Source: Aurantimonas sp965217685 (lineage in GTDB: Bacteria > Pseudomonadota > Alphaproteobacteria > Rhizobiales > Rhizobiaceae). Taken from it: a stretch of DNA of 64,000 bases. The stretch lies in contig CBDCIZ010000003.1 in the NCBI GenBank assembly GCA_965217685.1, positions 248,001-312,000 of the forward strand, read 5' to 3'. The position numbers were made by a program, and so were the translations under genes. Below are positions 44,881 through 52,753 of the stretch, piece by piece; position 1 is the first letter of the stretch, and the number at the start of each line of letters is the position of its first letter. Under the pieces are notes generated by a model. It did no database searches and was not told where the DNA came from. It worked only from the letters and a program-made list of their open reading frames with translations.

Positions 44881-46290
44881 CTACTCGTCCGGCCGGTCGA
44901 CCGGCTCGGCCGGCACCAGCTCGTAGCCCGCCTCGCCCCAGCCGTCGGTGCCGTCGGGATACCAGGAGACGGTCGAATAGCCGGCCTTCACCGCCCGCTT
45001 GGCGGCGTTGTAGCTCATCCAGCAATCACGTTGGCAGTAGAGAACGACGGGCCTGGCCTTGTCCCCATCAGTGACTCTGGCGAGGCCGTCCATCAGATAG
45101 GTCTCCATCACCGGTGCAAGATCGCCATAGCCGGTGTCGACGAGCCAGAGCGAACCGGGAATGTCGCTCCGGGGCTTGGGATGCCAGAGGGTGCCGGCCG
45201 GAAGGTCCTTCGGTCTCGGCGCCCGCGGCAGGACGTCGATGAAGGGCACGCCCTCGTCATGCAGCGCCCTGGCCCTGGCGGTGTCGATCACCGTGGCACC
45301 GGCGAGCGTTGCCGGAACCGGCGCGCGATAGTCGTCCGTGCGGTAGCCCTCCGGCTCGGGAACGACAGCCTGGGTCGGAGCGGCCGCCGCGTCCGATGCG
45401 GCGGACGCCGCCTTGCCCGAGGGCTCGATCGGCTGGTTCTTCTCGTCGAGCAGCGGGAGGCCGAAGGACAACAGGATGTCGTCGATCTCGCTCTGGTTGT
45501 CGGCGATCGTCTTGTTCAGCGTGCGCTTCCACTGCTGGTCCGACGGGCGCACGCCCATGGTGATGCGGAAGGTCGTCGCCGGGCCCTTGCCCTCATGGGT
45601 CAGCGGGATGACGGCATAGTCCCTGCCGGACTGTCTGGCGTAATAGCCGGCCATCGGGCCCCAGAGCGCGGCGGCGTCTATGGTGCCCTTGCCGAGATCG
45701 TCGATCATGTCCCGCGCCGAGTTGTCGACGCGCGTGTCGATCATCAGCTGGTACGGCCTGGCCTTGCCGATCAAGCCGGCGCGGGCAAGGTAGGTCGCGG
45801 GGGGCGTGCCGGCAACGACGCCGATCCTCTTGCCCTTCAGCGCCGGGTCCTCGAGCGTTTCGACCTTGGCGAGAGCGCCGTCCTTCGGTACGACGAGCGC
45901 GTAGGCGGTGCGGTAATAGGCGTTGGTGTTCTGCACCAGCTCGTCGCCCTGCGGATAGCTCATGATCACGTCGCAAAGGTTCGAGCCGAGCGTCATGCGC
46001 ACGAAGCCCGTCGCCTGCGGAAAATAGCTGTAGCTCACCGATTTGCGGCCGAGCTTCGGCGCCAGGAACTCGGCGACCTTCTGCTCGAAGCCCTCGCCCG
46101 CCTCGTTGGAAAACGGCATGTTGTTCGGGTCGGCACAGACCCTGAGAACATCGGGATCGACGAGTTCGATCTCGCCGCCGAACTCGCGGTCCGCCTGGGC
46201 GAAGGCGAACTGCGGCAGGGCGAGCGCGACGACGCCCGCCATGCCGAAGAGGATGCCTTTACCGAGGCGGATTTTGGCAATCCTTTTCAT
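44881..46290 (-). CDS. xoxJ: XoxJ-type periplasmic protein fused to a C-x3-C-W rhodanese-like domain
   Basis: A 469-residue exported protein. After a signal peptide (ending PQFAFAQ), about residues 40-275 form a type-2 periplasmic-binding fold (LRVCADPNNMPFSNEAGEGF, VIMSYPQGDELVQNT, GKRIGVVAGTPPATYLA), as in MxaJ/XoxJ. After an Ala/Pro linker, about residues 325-465 form a rhodanese-like domain with Cys419-x3-Cys423-Trp424 (VVLYCQRDCWMSYNAAKRA), the motif of PQQ-catabolism-associated proteins that are normally separate. XoxJ is thought to help activate XoxF. The start lies four bases past the xoxG stop. Confidence 0.9.
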   Translation of the reverse strand: MKRIAKIRLGKGILFGMAGVVALALPQFAFAQADREFGGEIELVDPDVLRVCADPNNMPFSNEAGEGFEQKVAEFLAPKLGRKSVSYSYFPQATGFVRMTLGSNLCDVIMSYPQGDELVQNTNAYYRTAYALVVPKDGALAKVETLEDPALKGKRIGVVAGTPPATYLARAGLIGKARPYQLMIDTRVDNSARDMIDDLGKGTIDAAALWGPMAGYYARQSGRDYAVIPLTHEGKGPATTFRITMGVRPSDQQWKRTLNKTIADNQSEIDDILLSFGLPLLDEKNQPIEPSGKAASAASDAAAAPTQAVVPEPEGYRTDDYRAPVPATLAGATVIDTARARALHDEGVPFIDVLPRAPRPKDLPAGTLWHPKPRSDIPGSLWLVDTGYGDLAPVMETYLMDGLARVTDGDKARPVVLYCQRDCWMSYNAAKRAVKAGYSTVSWYPDGTDGWGEAGYELVPAEPVDRPDE

Positions 46291-46294
46291 CGCA

Positions 46295-47182
46295 TCAGAA
46301 TCCGAGACAATCGTACTCGACCTGCTTGGCGGCCTTGGTCTCGTCCGTCTGGGGCGGGCGCTTCGGCTCGCCGCGGCCGACGACGCCGTCCGCGCGGGCG
46401 CGAAGATAGACGTAGATCGCATCCATCGAACACATCACGTTCGGATCCTCGCCCCAGGCCGGCATGATCGAGTTGCCCGACGGGTTCCACTGGTTCTGCT
46501 GGCCGCTGACGATGATGCCGGCGAACTTGAAATAGTCGATCTTCTGCAGCTGGTCGGTGAGGTTCGGCGCGAAGGACGAGCCCATGCCGTCCGGGCCATG
46601 ACATTGCAGGCAGTTGGCGCCGTATTTCTTGTAGCCGCGCCAGGTGTACCAGTCGGCCGTGCCGTCGGCGGAAATCTCATAGGTCGGGTTGCCGGCCTCG
46701 TCCATCGGCTTGCCGTCCTCGCCATGGCTGGCAACCGCGTTGCCCTCGGCCACGGTGTCGGCGGACGGGGTCGTGTCGACCTTCATCGTCGCGACGTCGG
46801 ACATTTTCTTCTCACCGGATGCGGCCCCTTCGTCTGATGCGGCTTTTTCGCCCGACGCCGGCTCGGCGTCGGCGGCCTTGGCGTCGCTTTCCGGCTTCGC
46901 GTCGTCGGCGGCCTTTGCGGTGTCGTCCGCGGCGGGTTTGGCGGCGCCATCGGCGGGGGCTGCGCCTTCGGGCGCAGTCGGCGTCTGCGCCTTGGCCGGC
47001 GCGGTGCCGGCTTCGGCCGGGGCGGCTGCCGGCTTTGCCGGTTCGGCCTGGGCCAGGACGTCCGGCGCCGACTGGCCGGCGGGCACGATGGTGGTGCCGC
47101 CATTCTGGCCGCTCTGGGCGGCGACAAGGCTGGTGGTCGCGAGCAGCGCTGCACCGGCCACCGACAGGAATTTCGTCGTCAT
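46295..47182 (-). CDS. xoxG: Cytochrome c XoxG with long Ala/Lys/Asp linker
   Basis: The likely electron acceptor of XoxF, a 295-residue class I-type cytochrome c. The signal peptide covers about residues 1-22. One heme site, Cys191-LQ-Cys194-His195 (GANCLQCHGPDGMGSSF), is present with Met240 (NSIMPAWGE) as likely distal ligand. Residues ~45-145 are an Ala/Lys/Asp/Glu/Pro-rich low-complexity spacer not usual in XoxG proteins of about 200 residues. It lies 200 bases downstream of xoxF and just before xoxJ on the same strand. Confidence 0.92.
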   Translation of the reverse strand: MTTKFLSVAGAALLATTSLVAAQSGQNGGTTIVPAGQSAPDVLAQAEPAKPAAAPAEAGTAPAKAQTPTAPEGAAPADGAAKPAADDTAKAADDAKPESDAKAADAEPASGEKAASDEGAASGEKKMSDVATMKVDTTPSADTVAEGNAVASHGEDGKPMDEAGNPTYEISADGTADWYTWRGYKKYGANCLQCHGPDGMGSSFAPNLTDQLQKIDYFKFAGIIVSGQQNQWNPSGNSIMPAWGEDPNVMCSMDAIYVYLRARADGVVGRGEPKRPPQTDETKAAKQVEYDCLGF

Positions 47183-47382
47183 TCAGACCTCACGGAATTG
47201 ATATCGGATCGCGCCGGGCGATCCGCGCTTCGGATGCCGCGACATTCTGGCGCGATCTCCCCTCCCACAAAGCGAGAGCCCGGGTCATGGCCTCAGCCTG
47301 ACCTCGGGCCCCCTCGATGTCATGCGCCGTTTCAAGCGCAGCGGGCGACCCCACCCGAAGGAGGAGCCGCCCGCGTTTCGAC

Positions 47383-49230
47383 TTACTTGGATGCCGTCTG
47401 GTCCGGAACGGTGAAGACCGTCAGCTGACCGCCGAGCGCGGTGTACTTCGACAGGGCCGCATAGCCGCCGACTGCGCCGAGACCGGCGTTCGGATCGGTG
47501 AGGCCGGCCGCGAGGCCGATGCCGGCCCAGCCGCCGATGCCGGACAGGATGCCGACCATCTGCTTGCCGTCATGCACGTAGGTCATGACGTTGCCGATGA
47601 TGCCCGACGGGGTCTTGAACTTGTAGAGTTCCTTGCCCGTCTCGGCATCCACCGCCTTCAGGTATCCCTCGAGCGTGCCGTAGAAGACGATCCCGCCCTT
47701 GGTGGCCAGAGCACCCGACCACACCGAGAACTGCTCGGGCAGCGACCACTTGATCTCGCCCGTGCCGGCGTCCCAGGCGATGAAGTTGCCCATGCCGCCA
47801 TGGCTGTTCGGCGCCGGGTACATCGACAGCGTCGCACCGACGTAAGGCTGTCCGGCCGTGTAGGCGACGCGGAACGGCTCGTAGTCCATGCAGACGTGGT
47901 TGGTCGGGACGTAGAACAGCTTGGTGTCCGGCGAATAGGCCGCCGGCTGCTGGTCCTTGGTGCCCAGCGCGGCCGGGCAGATGCCGGTCGAGTTGGTGTC
48001 TTCGCCGTTCTGCTCGGTCGAGTATTCGGCGACCACCTGCGGGCGGCCATACTGGTCCGAACTCTTGTCCATGACGACTTCCGTCGCCCAGTTCACGGCC
48101 GGATCGAACTTCTTGGCGACCAGTAGCTCGCCGGACTCGCGGTCGAGCGTGTAGGCGAAGCCGTTGCGGTCGAAGTGGACGAGGGCCTTGTGGTCCGTGC
48201 CGTCGACGGCAACGTCGGCGAGGATCATCTCGTTGACGCCGTCGAAGTCCCATTCGTCATGCGGGGTCATCTGGTAGACCCACTTGGCCTCGCCGCTATC
48301 GGCATCGCGCGCCATGATGGTCATCGACCACTTGTTGTCGCCCGGGCGTTGCGACGGATTCCATGTCGAGGGGTTGCCCGTTCCGTAATAGATGAGATTC
48401 AGGTCCGGATCGTAGGAGAACCAGCCCCAGGTCGTGCCGCCGCCGATCTGCCATTGGTCGCCTTCCCAGGTCTTCAGCGAACTGTCGGCGCCGACCGGCT
48501 TGCCGAGCGACATGGTCTTCTCGGGGTCGAACAGCATCTCCTTGTCCGGGCCCGTCGAATAGGCGCGCCAGGCCTGCTTGCCGTCCGAAAGGTTGTAGGC
48601 GGTCACCGAACCGCGCACGCCGAACTCGCCGCCCGAGATGCCGATCAGGACCTTGTCCTTGAAGACCATCGGGGCCGCGGTGCCGGTCTCGCCCTTGGAG
48701 GGATCGCCGTTCTGGACCGACCAGGCCTGCTCGCCGGTCGCGGCATCGAGCGCCACCACGGTGGTGTCGGCCTGATGGAGGATGATGAGGTCCTTGCCGC
48801 CGGTCGCGTCGGCCGGCGCGTAAGCGACGCCGCGATTGACCGTGTCGCAGCACATCACCGGGATGACCGTCGGATCCTGCTTGGGCTCGTACTTCCACTT
48901 GATCGCGCCGTCATTGTTGAGGTCGAGCGCGTAGACGAGGTTCGGGAACGGCGTGTGCACGTACATCGTGTCGCCGATCACCAGCGGCGCACCTTCGTGG
49001 CCGCGCAGGACGCCCGTCGAGAAGGTCCAGGCCGGAACCATGTCCTTCACGTTGTCCTTGTTGATCATATCGAGCGTCGAGTAGCGCTGGTTGGCATAAT
49101 CGCCGGCCGGCATGACCCACTGCTTGGCATCCTTCTGCATCTCGACCAACGAGTCGGCGGCCGAAGCGGCGGCGCCGAACGAGACCAAGATGCTGGAAGC
49201 CAGCGCAGCTTTGGTAATCATCTTCAACAT
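47383..49230 (-). CDS. xoxF: Lanthanide-dependent methanol dehydrogenase XoxF
   Basis: A periplasmic PQQ enzyme that oxidises methanol with a lanthanide at the active site. The 615-residue protein has a signal peptide (about residues 1-24), eight propeller blades and the vicinal disulfide Cys127-Cys128 (IPVMCCDTVNRG). Metal ligands are Glu202, Asn286 and catalytic Asp328. Asp330 in DEWDFDG is the extra Asp that marks XoxF, where calcium-type MxaF has a non-acidic residue. The ribosome site is GGGAGGA. No mxaF or mxaI lies in the window. Confidence 0.98.
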   Translation of the reverse strand: MLKMITKAALASSILVSFGAAASAADSLVEMQKDAKQWVMPAGDYANQRYSTLDMINKDNVKDMVPAWTFSTGVLRGHEGAPLVIGDTMYVHTPFPNLVYALDLNNDGAIKWKYEPKQDPTVIPVMCCDTVNRGVAYAPADATGGKDLIILHQADTTVVALDAATGEQAWSVQNGDPSKGETGTAAPMVFKDKVLIGISGGEFGVRGSVTAYNLSDGKQAWRAYSTGPDKEMLFDPEKTMSLGKPVGADSSLKTWEGDQWQIGGGTTWGWFSYDPDLNLIYYGTGNPSTWNPSQRPGDNKWSMTIMARDADSGEAKWVYQMTPHDEWDFDGVNEMILADVAVDGTDHKALVHFDRNGFAYTLDRESGELLVAKKFDPAVNWATEVVMDKSSDQYGRPQVVAEYSTEQNGEDTNSTGICPAALGTKDQQPAAYSPDTKLFYVPTNHVCMDYEPFRVAYTAGQPYVGATLSMYPAPNSHGGMGNFIAWDAGTGEIKWSLPEQFSVWSGALATKGGIVFYGTLEGYLKAVDAETGKELYKFKTPSGIIGNVMTYVHDGKQMVGILSGIGGWAGIGLAAGLTDPNAGLGAVGGYAALSKYTALGGQLTVFTVPDQTASK

Positions 49231-49494
49231 TCAGTGTCCTCCCAAAGGAACTGTAGTCGGGACGCACGCAAGCAGGATTGCCGACGCACACCTGACGGTC
49301 GATTTCATGGGGGAAGGTTTCCGGCAGCGTGTCACGACCGCCAATAGGGGTCTTGGTGGGCACCGTTGATCAACGCCCTACCGTGGCCTTCGAGGTTCCG
49401 CCGTGCTCCCAACACCGCGGCCTTGAAGCCGGAAACCATGGTGGGAGGTTAGTTCGGGAATTTTTCCTGCGCAAGCATGCAAATGCGGTTTTCC

Positions 49495-49511
49495 TTGCTG
49501 CAATGCAGCAA
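49495..49511. promoter_or_regulatory. Perfect palindrome TTGCTGCA-A-TGCAGCAA upstream of xoxF
   Basis: Eight-base arms around a single A, about 265 bases before the xoxF ATG. Symmetry of this kind suits a dimeric regulator such as a LuxR- or TetR-type protein. No regulator has been linked to it. Confidence 0.5.
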
Positions 49512-49565
49512 AAGAACGCTGCGGCGCATTATCATTCCGGTTTATGAATTGCTTCAAACACTTCA

Positions 49566-49581
49566 TTCCGGCATGCCGGAA
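49566..49581. promoter_or_regulatory. Perfect 16-bp palindrome TTCCGGCATGCCGGAA upstream of xoxF
   Basis: Uninterrupted two-fold symmetry over 16 bases, about 336 bases before xoxF and 290 before the rightward gene. The half-site ATTCCGG occurs once more 30 bases to the left. It is a candidate operator for the divergent promoters. Confidence 0.5.
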
Positions 49582-49871
49582 AATTTTCTTGCCGGCTAAA
49601 GACTTGACGCATTGCCCCGACATGGCGAACGGCATGCGTTGCACGAAACCGTAAAACTACACTTGATAGGTGCCGATGGAGCTGCATTTGATCGTTTCGG
49701 GCGTAATCGATGCCGCCGACCGCAATCGTCGCGAGGCGCGTTTTTTTCAACGATGCCTTCGCCGTGACTCGGGCCGGCGCCACGAGCCGATAGGTCGCCG
49801 GTGACGATCCGCCCGTCCCTGGTGCATCGCACGCTCTGCCCGGTGGACCATTCACCGTGTCGTGATGCCGC

Positions 49872-50891
49872 ATGCGACTTGCGCAGACGGCGCGCGGGGT
49901 CTCCAATGGAGGCATGCTGACAACACCGCGTCGTCGCGCCTCGCGTCCGATCGTCCGCCCCGCAGCGCTCCTCGTCGCCGCGTCGCTTACCCTGTGCAGC
50001 CTCGCCTTTGACAGTTCGGCGGCCGAAGGACCAACGCCCCTGCCCTTCGAGGAAGTCGCCGACGGCGTCTACGTGCATCACGGACTGGTCGAACAGACGA
50101 CAGAGCAGAATCAAGGCGCTATCGCCAATATCGGCTTCGTCGTCGGAGACCACGCCGTCGCGATGATCGACAGCGGCGGCAGCGTCGAAGAAGGAAAAGC
50201 GGCGCTCGCGGCGATCAGGGCGGTGACGGACAAGCCCGTGCGCTACCTTGTCAACACGCACATGCATCCCGACCACGTCTTCGGCAATCAGGTCTTCAAG
50301 GCAGCCGGCGCGACCATCGTCGGGCACCGCCGGGAGCCGGAGGCGCTCGCTTCGCGTGCCGAAAGCTACCGGGTCTCGATGGCCGGGCAGCTCGGCGCCG
50401 CGCTCATGGACGAGATCACGATCACGCCGCCCGACGAGACCGTCGCCGACACGCGTGACCTCGACCTCGGCGGCCGCATCCTGCATCTGAAGGCGTGGGG
50501 CACGGCCCACACCGACAACGACCTCACCGTTTACGACGGGAAGACGAGGACGCTGTTTGCCGGCGATCTCGTTTTCCTGCAGCACACGCCGGTGGTCGAC
50601 GGATCGATCCTCGGCTGGCTGAAGCAGACGCCGGAGCTGGAAGCCATCCCGGCCGAACGGGTCGTGCCGGGCCATGGCCCCGTCAGCGCGCCCTGGCCGC
50701 AGGGGATCGCGCCGCAGACCCGATATCTGAAGACCCTCGCCGCCGATCTGAGGGCCGCCATCGGGAAGGGTGTGCCGATAGAGAAGGCCGCAAGGGAGGC
50801 CGGCGCCAGCGAGCGCGACGAGTGGAAACTCTTCGACGACTACAATCCGCGTAACGCCACCGCCGCCTATGCCGAACTGGAATGGGAATAA
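49872..50891 (+). CDS. Quinoprotein-associated zinc metallohydrolase (MBL fold)
   Basis: A 339-residue exported metallo-beta-lactamase-fold protein. The hydrophobic leader is near residues 28-46 (PAALLVAASLTLCSLAF). The zinc motif THMHPDHVFGN gives HxHxDH, and further ligands lie in AHTDNDL, LFAGDLVF and VPGHGPV. SoxH-like hydrolases of this type accompany SoxYZ-like carriers next to PQQ dehydrogenases; the substrate is unknown. An alternative ATG 42 bases downstream also leaves a full signal peptide. Neither start has a good ribosome site. Confidence 0.84.
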   Translation: MRLAQTARGVSNGGMLTTPRRRASRPIVRPAALLVAASLTLCSLAFDSSAAEGPTPLPFEEVADGVYVHHGLVEQTTEQNQGAIANIGFVVGDHAVAMIDSGGSVEEGKAALAAIRAVTDKPVRYLVNTHMHPDHVFGNQVFKAAGATIVGHRREPEALASRAESYRVSMAGQLGAALMDEITITPPDETVADTRDLDLGGRILHLKAWGTAHTDNDLTVYDGKTRTLFAGDLVFLQHTPVVDGSILGWLKQTPELEAIPAERVVPGHGPVSAPWPQGIAPQTRYLKTLAADLRAAIGKGVPIEKAAREAGASERDEWKLFDDYNPRNATAAYAELEWE

Positions 50892-50915
50892 CCGCAACGC
50901 CCGGCGAGCGCCGAC

Positions 50916-50941
50916 GGGGTTGCCCAGTGGGGTTGCCCAGT
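50916..50941. repeat. Exact 13-bp tandem duplication
   Basis: The unit GGGGTTGCCCAGT is present twice without a gap, about 70 bases before the SoxYZ-like gene, in its likely promoter area. Confidence 0.9.
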
Positions 50942-51011
50942 GGCCCCTCACGCATCACATTGTACACAGCGCGACCGGGCACTCGCGACCTGACGTCTGG
51001 GAGGACCGACC

Positions 51012-51896
51012 ATGACCCATCGCAATTCAGCCGCCCCAATCGGGCTGTTTCACACGCGCAGCCTGACCCTCCTGGCGGGCGCCGCGTCGCTCGCCGCCAC
51101 GACGCTGGCGACGTTGCCGGCGGCGCATGCGGCTTCACCGATGTCGCCGGAAGAGGCGGCGGCCGCCACCGATTCCGTCTGGCCCGACCTCAAGGGCGAC
51201 CTCTTCGGCGACAAGGCACTGGAGGACGGCGCGAACGTCATCGGCCTCGAAGCGCCCAGCCGCGCCACCGACCCGGCGCTGGTGCCGATCAAGCTGACCC
51301 TCGACCCCAAGGCCGACATCCGCAAGGTGACGCTGGTCATCGACAACAACCCCTCTCCGGTGGCCGCGACCTTCGACATCGCGGAGGGCTCGGGGCTGAC
51401 GCAGCTTTCGACGCGGGTCAGGGTCAACGCCTACACCGACATTCACGCCGTGGCGGAAGCCGCCGACGGCACGCTCTACATGTCGAAGAAGTTCGTGAAA
51501 GCCGCCGGCGGCTGCGCCGCGCCGGCCGGCAAGGACCCGGAGCAGGCCGCCAGGGAAATGGGCCAGATGAAACTGCGCGAGTTCGCGGCAGCGCCCGATG
51601 CGGCCGATGCGGCCGACGGCGTCAACGAGGCGCAGTTGATGATCCGCCATCCGAACAATTCGGGCCTGCAGAAGGATCAGGTGACGCTCCTCTACATCCC
51701 GGCACATTTCATCACCGATCTCGAAGTCGATCATGCCGGCCGGACGCTCTTCACGATGACCGGCGGCATCTCGATCTCCGAGGATCCGAGCTTCCGCTTC
51801 ACCTATGCCGGCGATCCGGCCGAGCCGTTCCACGCCAGGGCGACGGACACTTCGGGCAACGTCTTCGAAAAGACCTTCTCGGACGGCCAGTCGTAA
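51012..51896 (+). CDS. Fused SoxY-SoxZ-like carrier protein next to XoxF
   Basis: A 294-residue exported protein. After the signal peptide (ending PAAHAASP) comes a SoxY-like domain, ending near residue 170 with the carrier-type Cys in KAAGGCAAPAGKD. A SoxZ-like beta-sandwich follows (LMIRHPNNSGLQKDQ, IPAHFITDLEVDHAG, GNVFEKTF). In sulfur oxidation SoxY carries substrate on the Cys of its GGCGG end. The fused form is known beside quinoprotein dehydrogenases with an unproven role. It follows the metallohydrolase gene by 120 bases on the same strand, and the two probably act together. Confidence 0.86.
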   Translation: MTHRNSAAPIGLFHTRSLTLLAGAASLAATTLATLPAAHAASPMSPEEAAAATDSVWPDLKGDLFGDKALEDGANVIGLEAPSRATDPALVPIKLTLDPKADIRKVTLVIDNNPSPVAATFDIAEGSGLTQLSTRVRVNAYTDIHAVAEAADGTLYMSKKFVKAAGGCAAPAGKDPEQAAREMGQMKLREFAAAPDAADAADGVNEAQLMIRHPNNSGLQKDQVTLLYIPAHFITDLEVDHAGRTLFTMTGGISISEDPSFRFTYAGDPAEPFHARATDTSGNVFEKTFSDGQS

Positions 51897-52036
51897 AATA
51901 CAGCCGTTTGGCGACAACGCGCGACTGGTCGATGAGACGAGACCGTTGGCGCCGGTCGGCCGAATGCGTTCCGACGAAAAACGCCCGCTGGTCCTGATGG
52001 AGCAGCGGGCGTCTTCCTATGCCGGACGCTGCCGCG

Positions 52037-52582
52037 TCAATTGAAGCAGCGGACCTCCGCCTCGGCCTGCGCGCGGCGCAGATCGCCGACTGTCCTCCTG
52101 GCCTGCTCGCTGGAGCGGAAGAGCGTGCCCTTCTCGCCGGCGACCTGGCCCATGGACAGGAAGGTCGAGGCCTCGACGTAGCGCTCGTAGGGAAGAAGCG
52201 TCGCCACCACGTCGAAGGAGCAGGAGCACTGCTCCAGCGCAGTGCGCGAATTGCCGTTCGAGGCCATGCAGGCAAAGACGTAGTCGGCGGTCGTGTCGGT
52301 CGGATAGTCCGCGGTCGCCGCGTTCGGCGTCGACCCGGTCACCGGCACCTTCGAGGCACCCGCCGAGGCCACACCCGGCGTGACGTTCGGCGTCGACGCC
52401 ATCGCCCCCACTGCACCCGGCGACACCGCACTGGTAGCGCCAGCCGGCGAAGCGCCAGCAGTGCCGACGCTCGGTGCCGGTTCGGAGCTTTGGGCGCAAG
52501 CGATCCCGCCCGCACCGGCGACCAGCGCCAGAACGCCGGCAAAAGCCGCTGTCCGACAGAGCGAAGACAAACCCTTGATCAT
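52037..52582 (-). CDS. Secreted Cys-containing hypothetical protein of the xox region
   Basis: A 181-residue exported protein. The signal peptide (ending GIACAQ) is followed by an Ala/Gly/Ser/Thr/Pro linker to about residue 95. The C-terminal domain begins TADYVFACMASNG and has CSCSFDVVATLLPYERYVEA and a final RCFN. Four cysteines (FAC, CSC, RC) suggest two disulfides or a cofactor. The ATG follows a GGGAGG site. It is convergent with the SoxYZ-like gene. I know similar proteins from methylotroph xox neighbourhoods but no function. Confidence 0.75.
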   Translation of the reverse strand: MIKGLSSLCRTAAFAGVLALVAGAGGIACAQSSEPAPSVGTAGASPAGATSAVSPGAVGAMASTPNVTPGVASAGASKVPVTGSTPNAATADYPTDTTADYVFACMASNGNSRTALEQCSCSFDVVATLLPYERYVEASTFLSMGQVAGEKGTLFRSSEQARRTVGDLRRAQAEAEVRCFN

Positions 52583-52753
52583 GATATCCTCCCGATGATG
52601 AGGCGCTGCCGCATCCGGCCCATGGGCCTTCGACGGTCGCCGATCGAATGTCCGGCCACGGAAACGGTCGATCACAAATCCGGTCACTGACACGGAACCA
52701 TGGCCGCCGCCTGGAACGACCGCCTCCGCAAGCTCGAAAACCGTGGCTGGACG

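Larger units (their letters stand above)
49231..49871. promoter_or_regulatory. Divergent control region of xoxF and the metallohydrolase gene
   Basis: This 641-base gap has no supported gene and is more AT-rich than its surroundings in the middle (about 49450-49620). It must hold the xoxF promoter and probably that of the rightward metallohydrolase gene. Two perfect palindromes (49495-49511 and 49566-49581) are the strongest operator candidates. I could not fix a -35/-10 pair. Confidence 0.6.

Noticed and set aside
49378..49644. Possible 88-residue leftward gene upstream of xoxF
   Set aside because: No ribosome site or family signal; it overlaps both perfect palindromes and fits a control region better.
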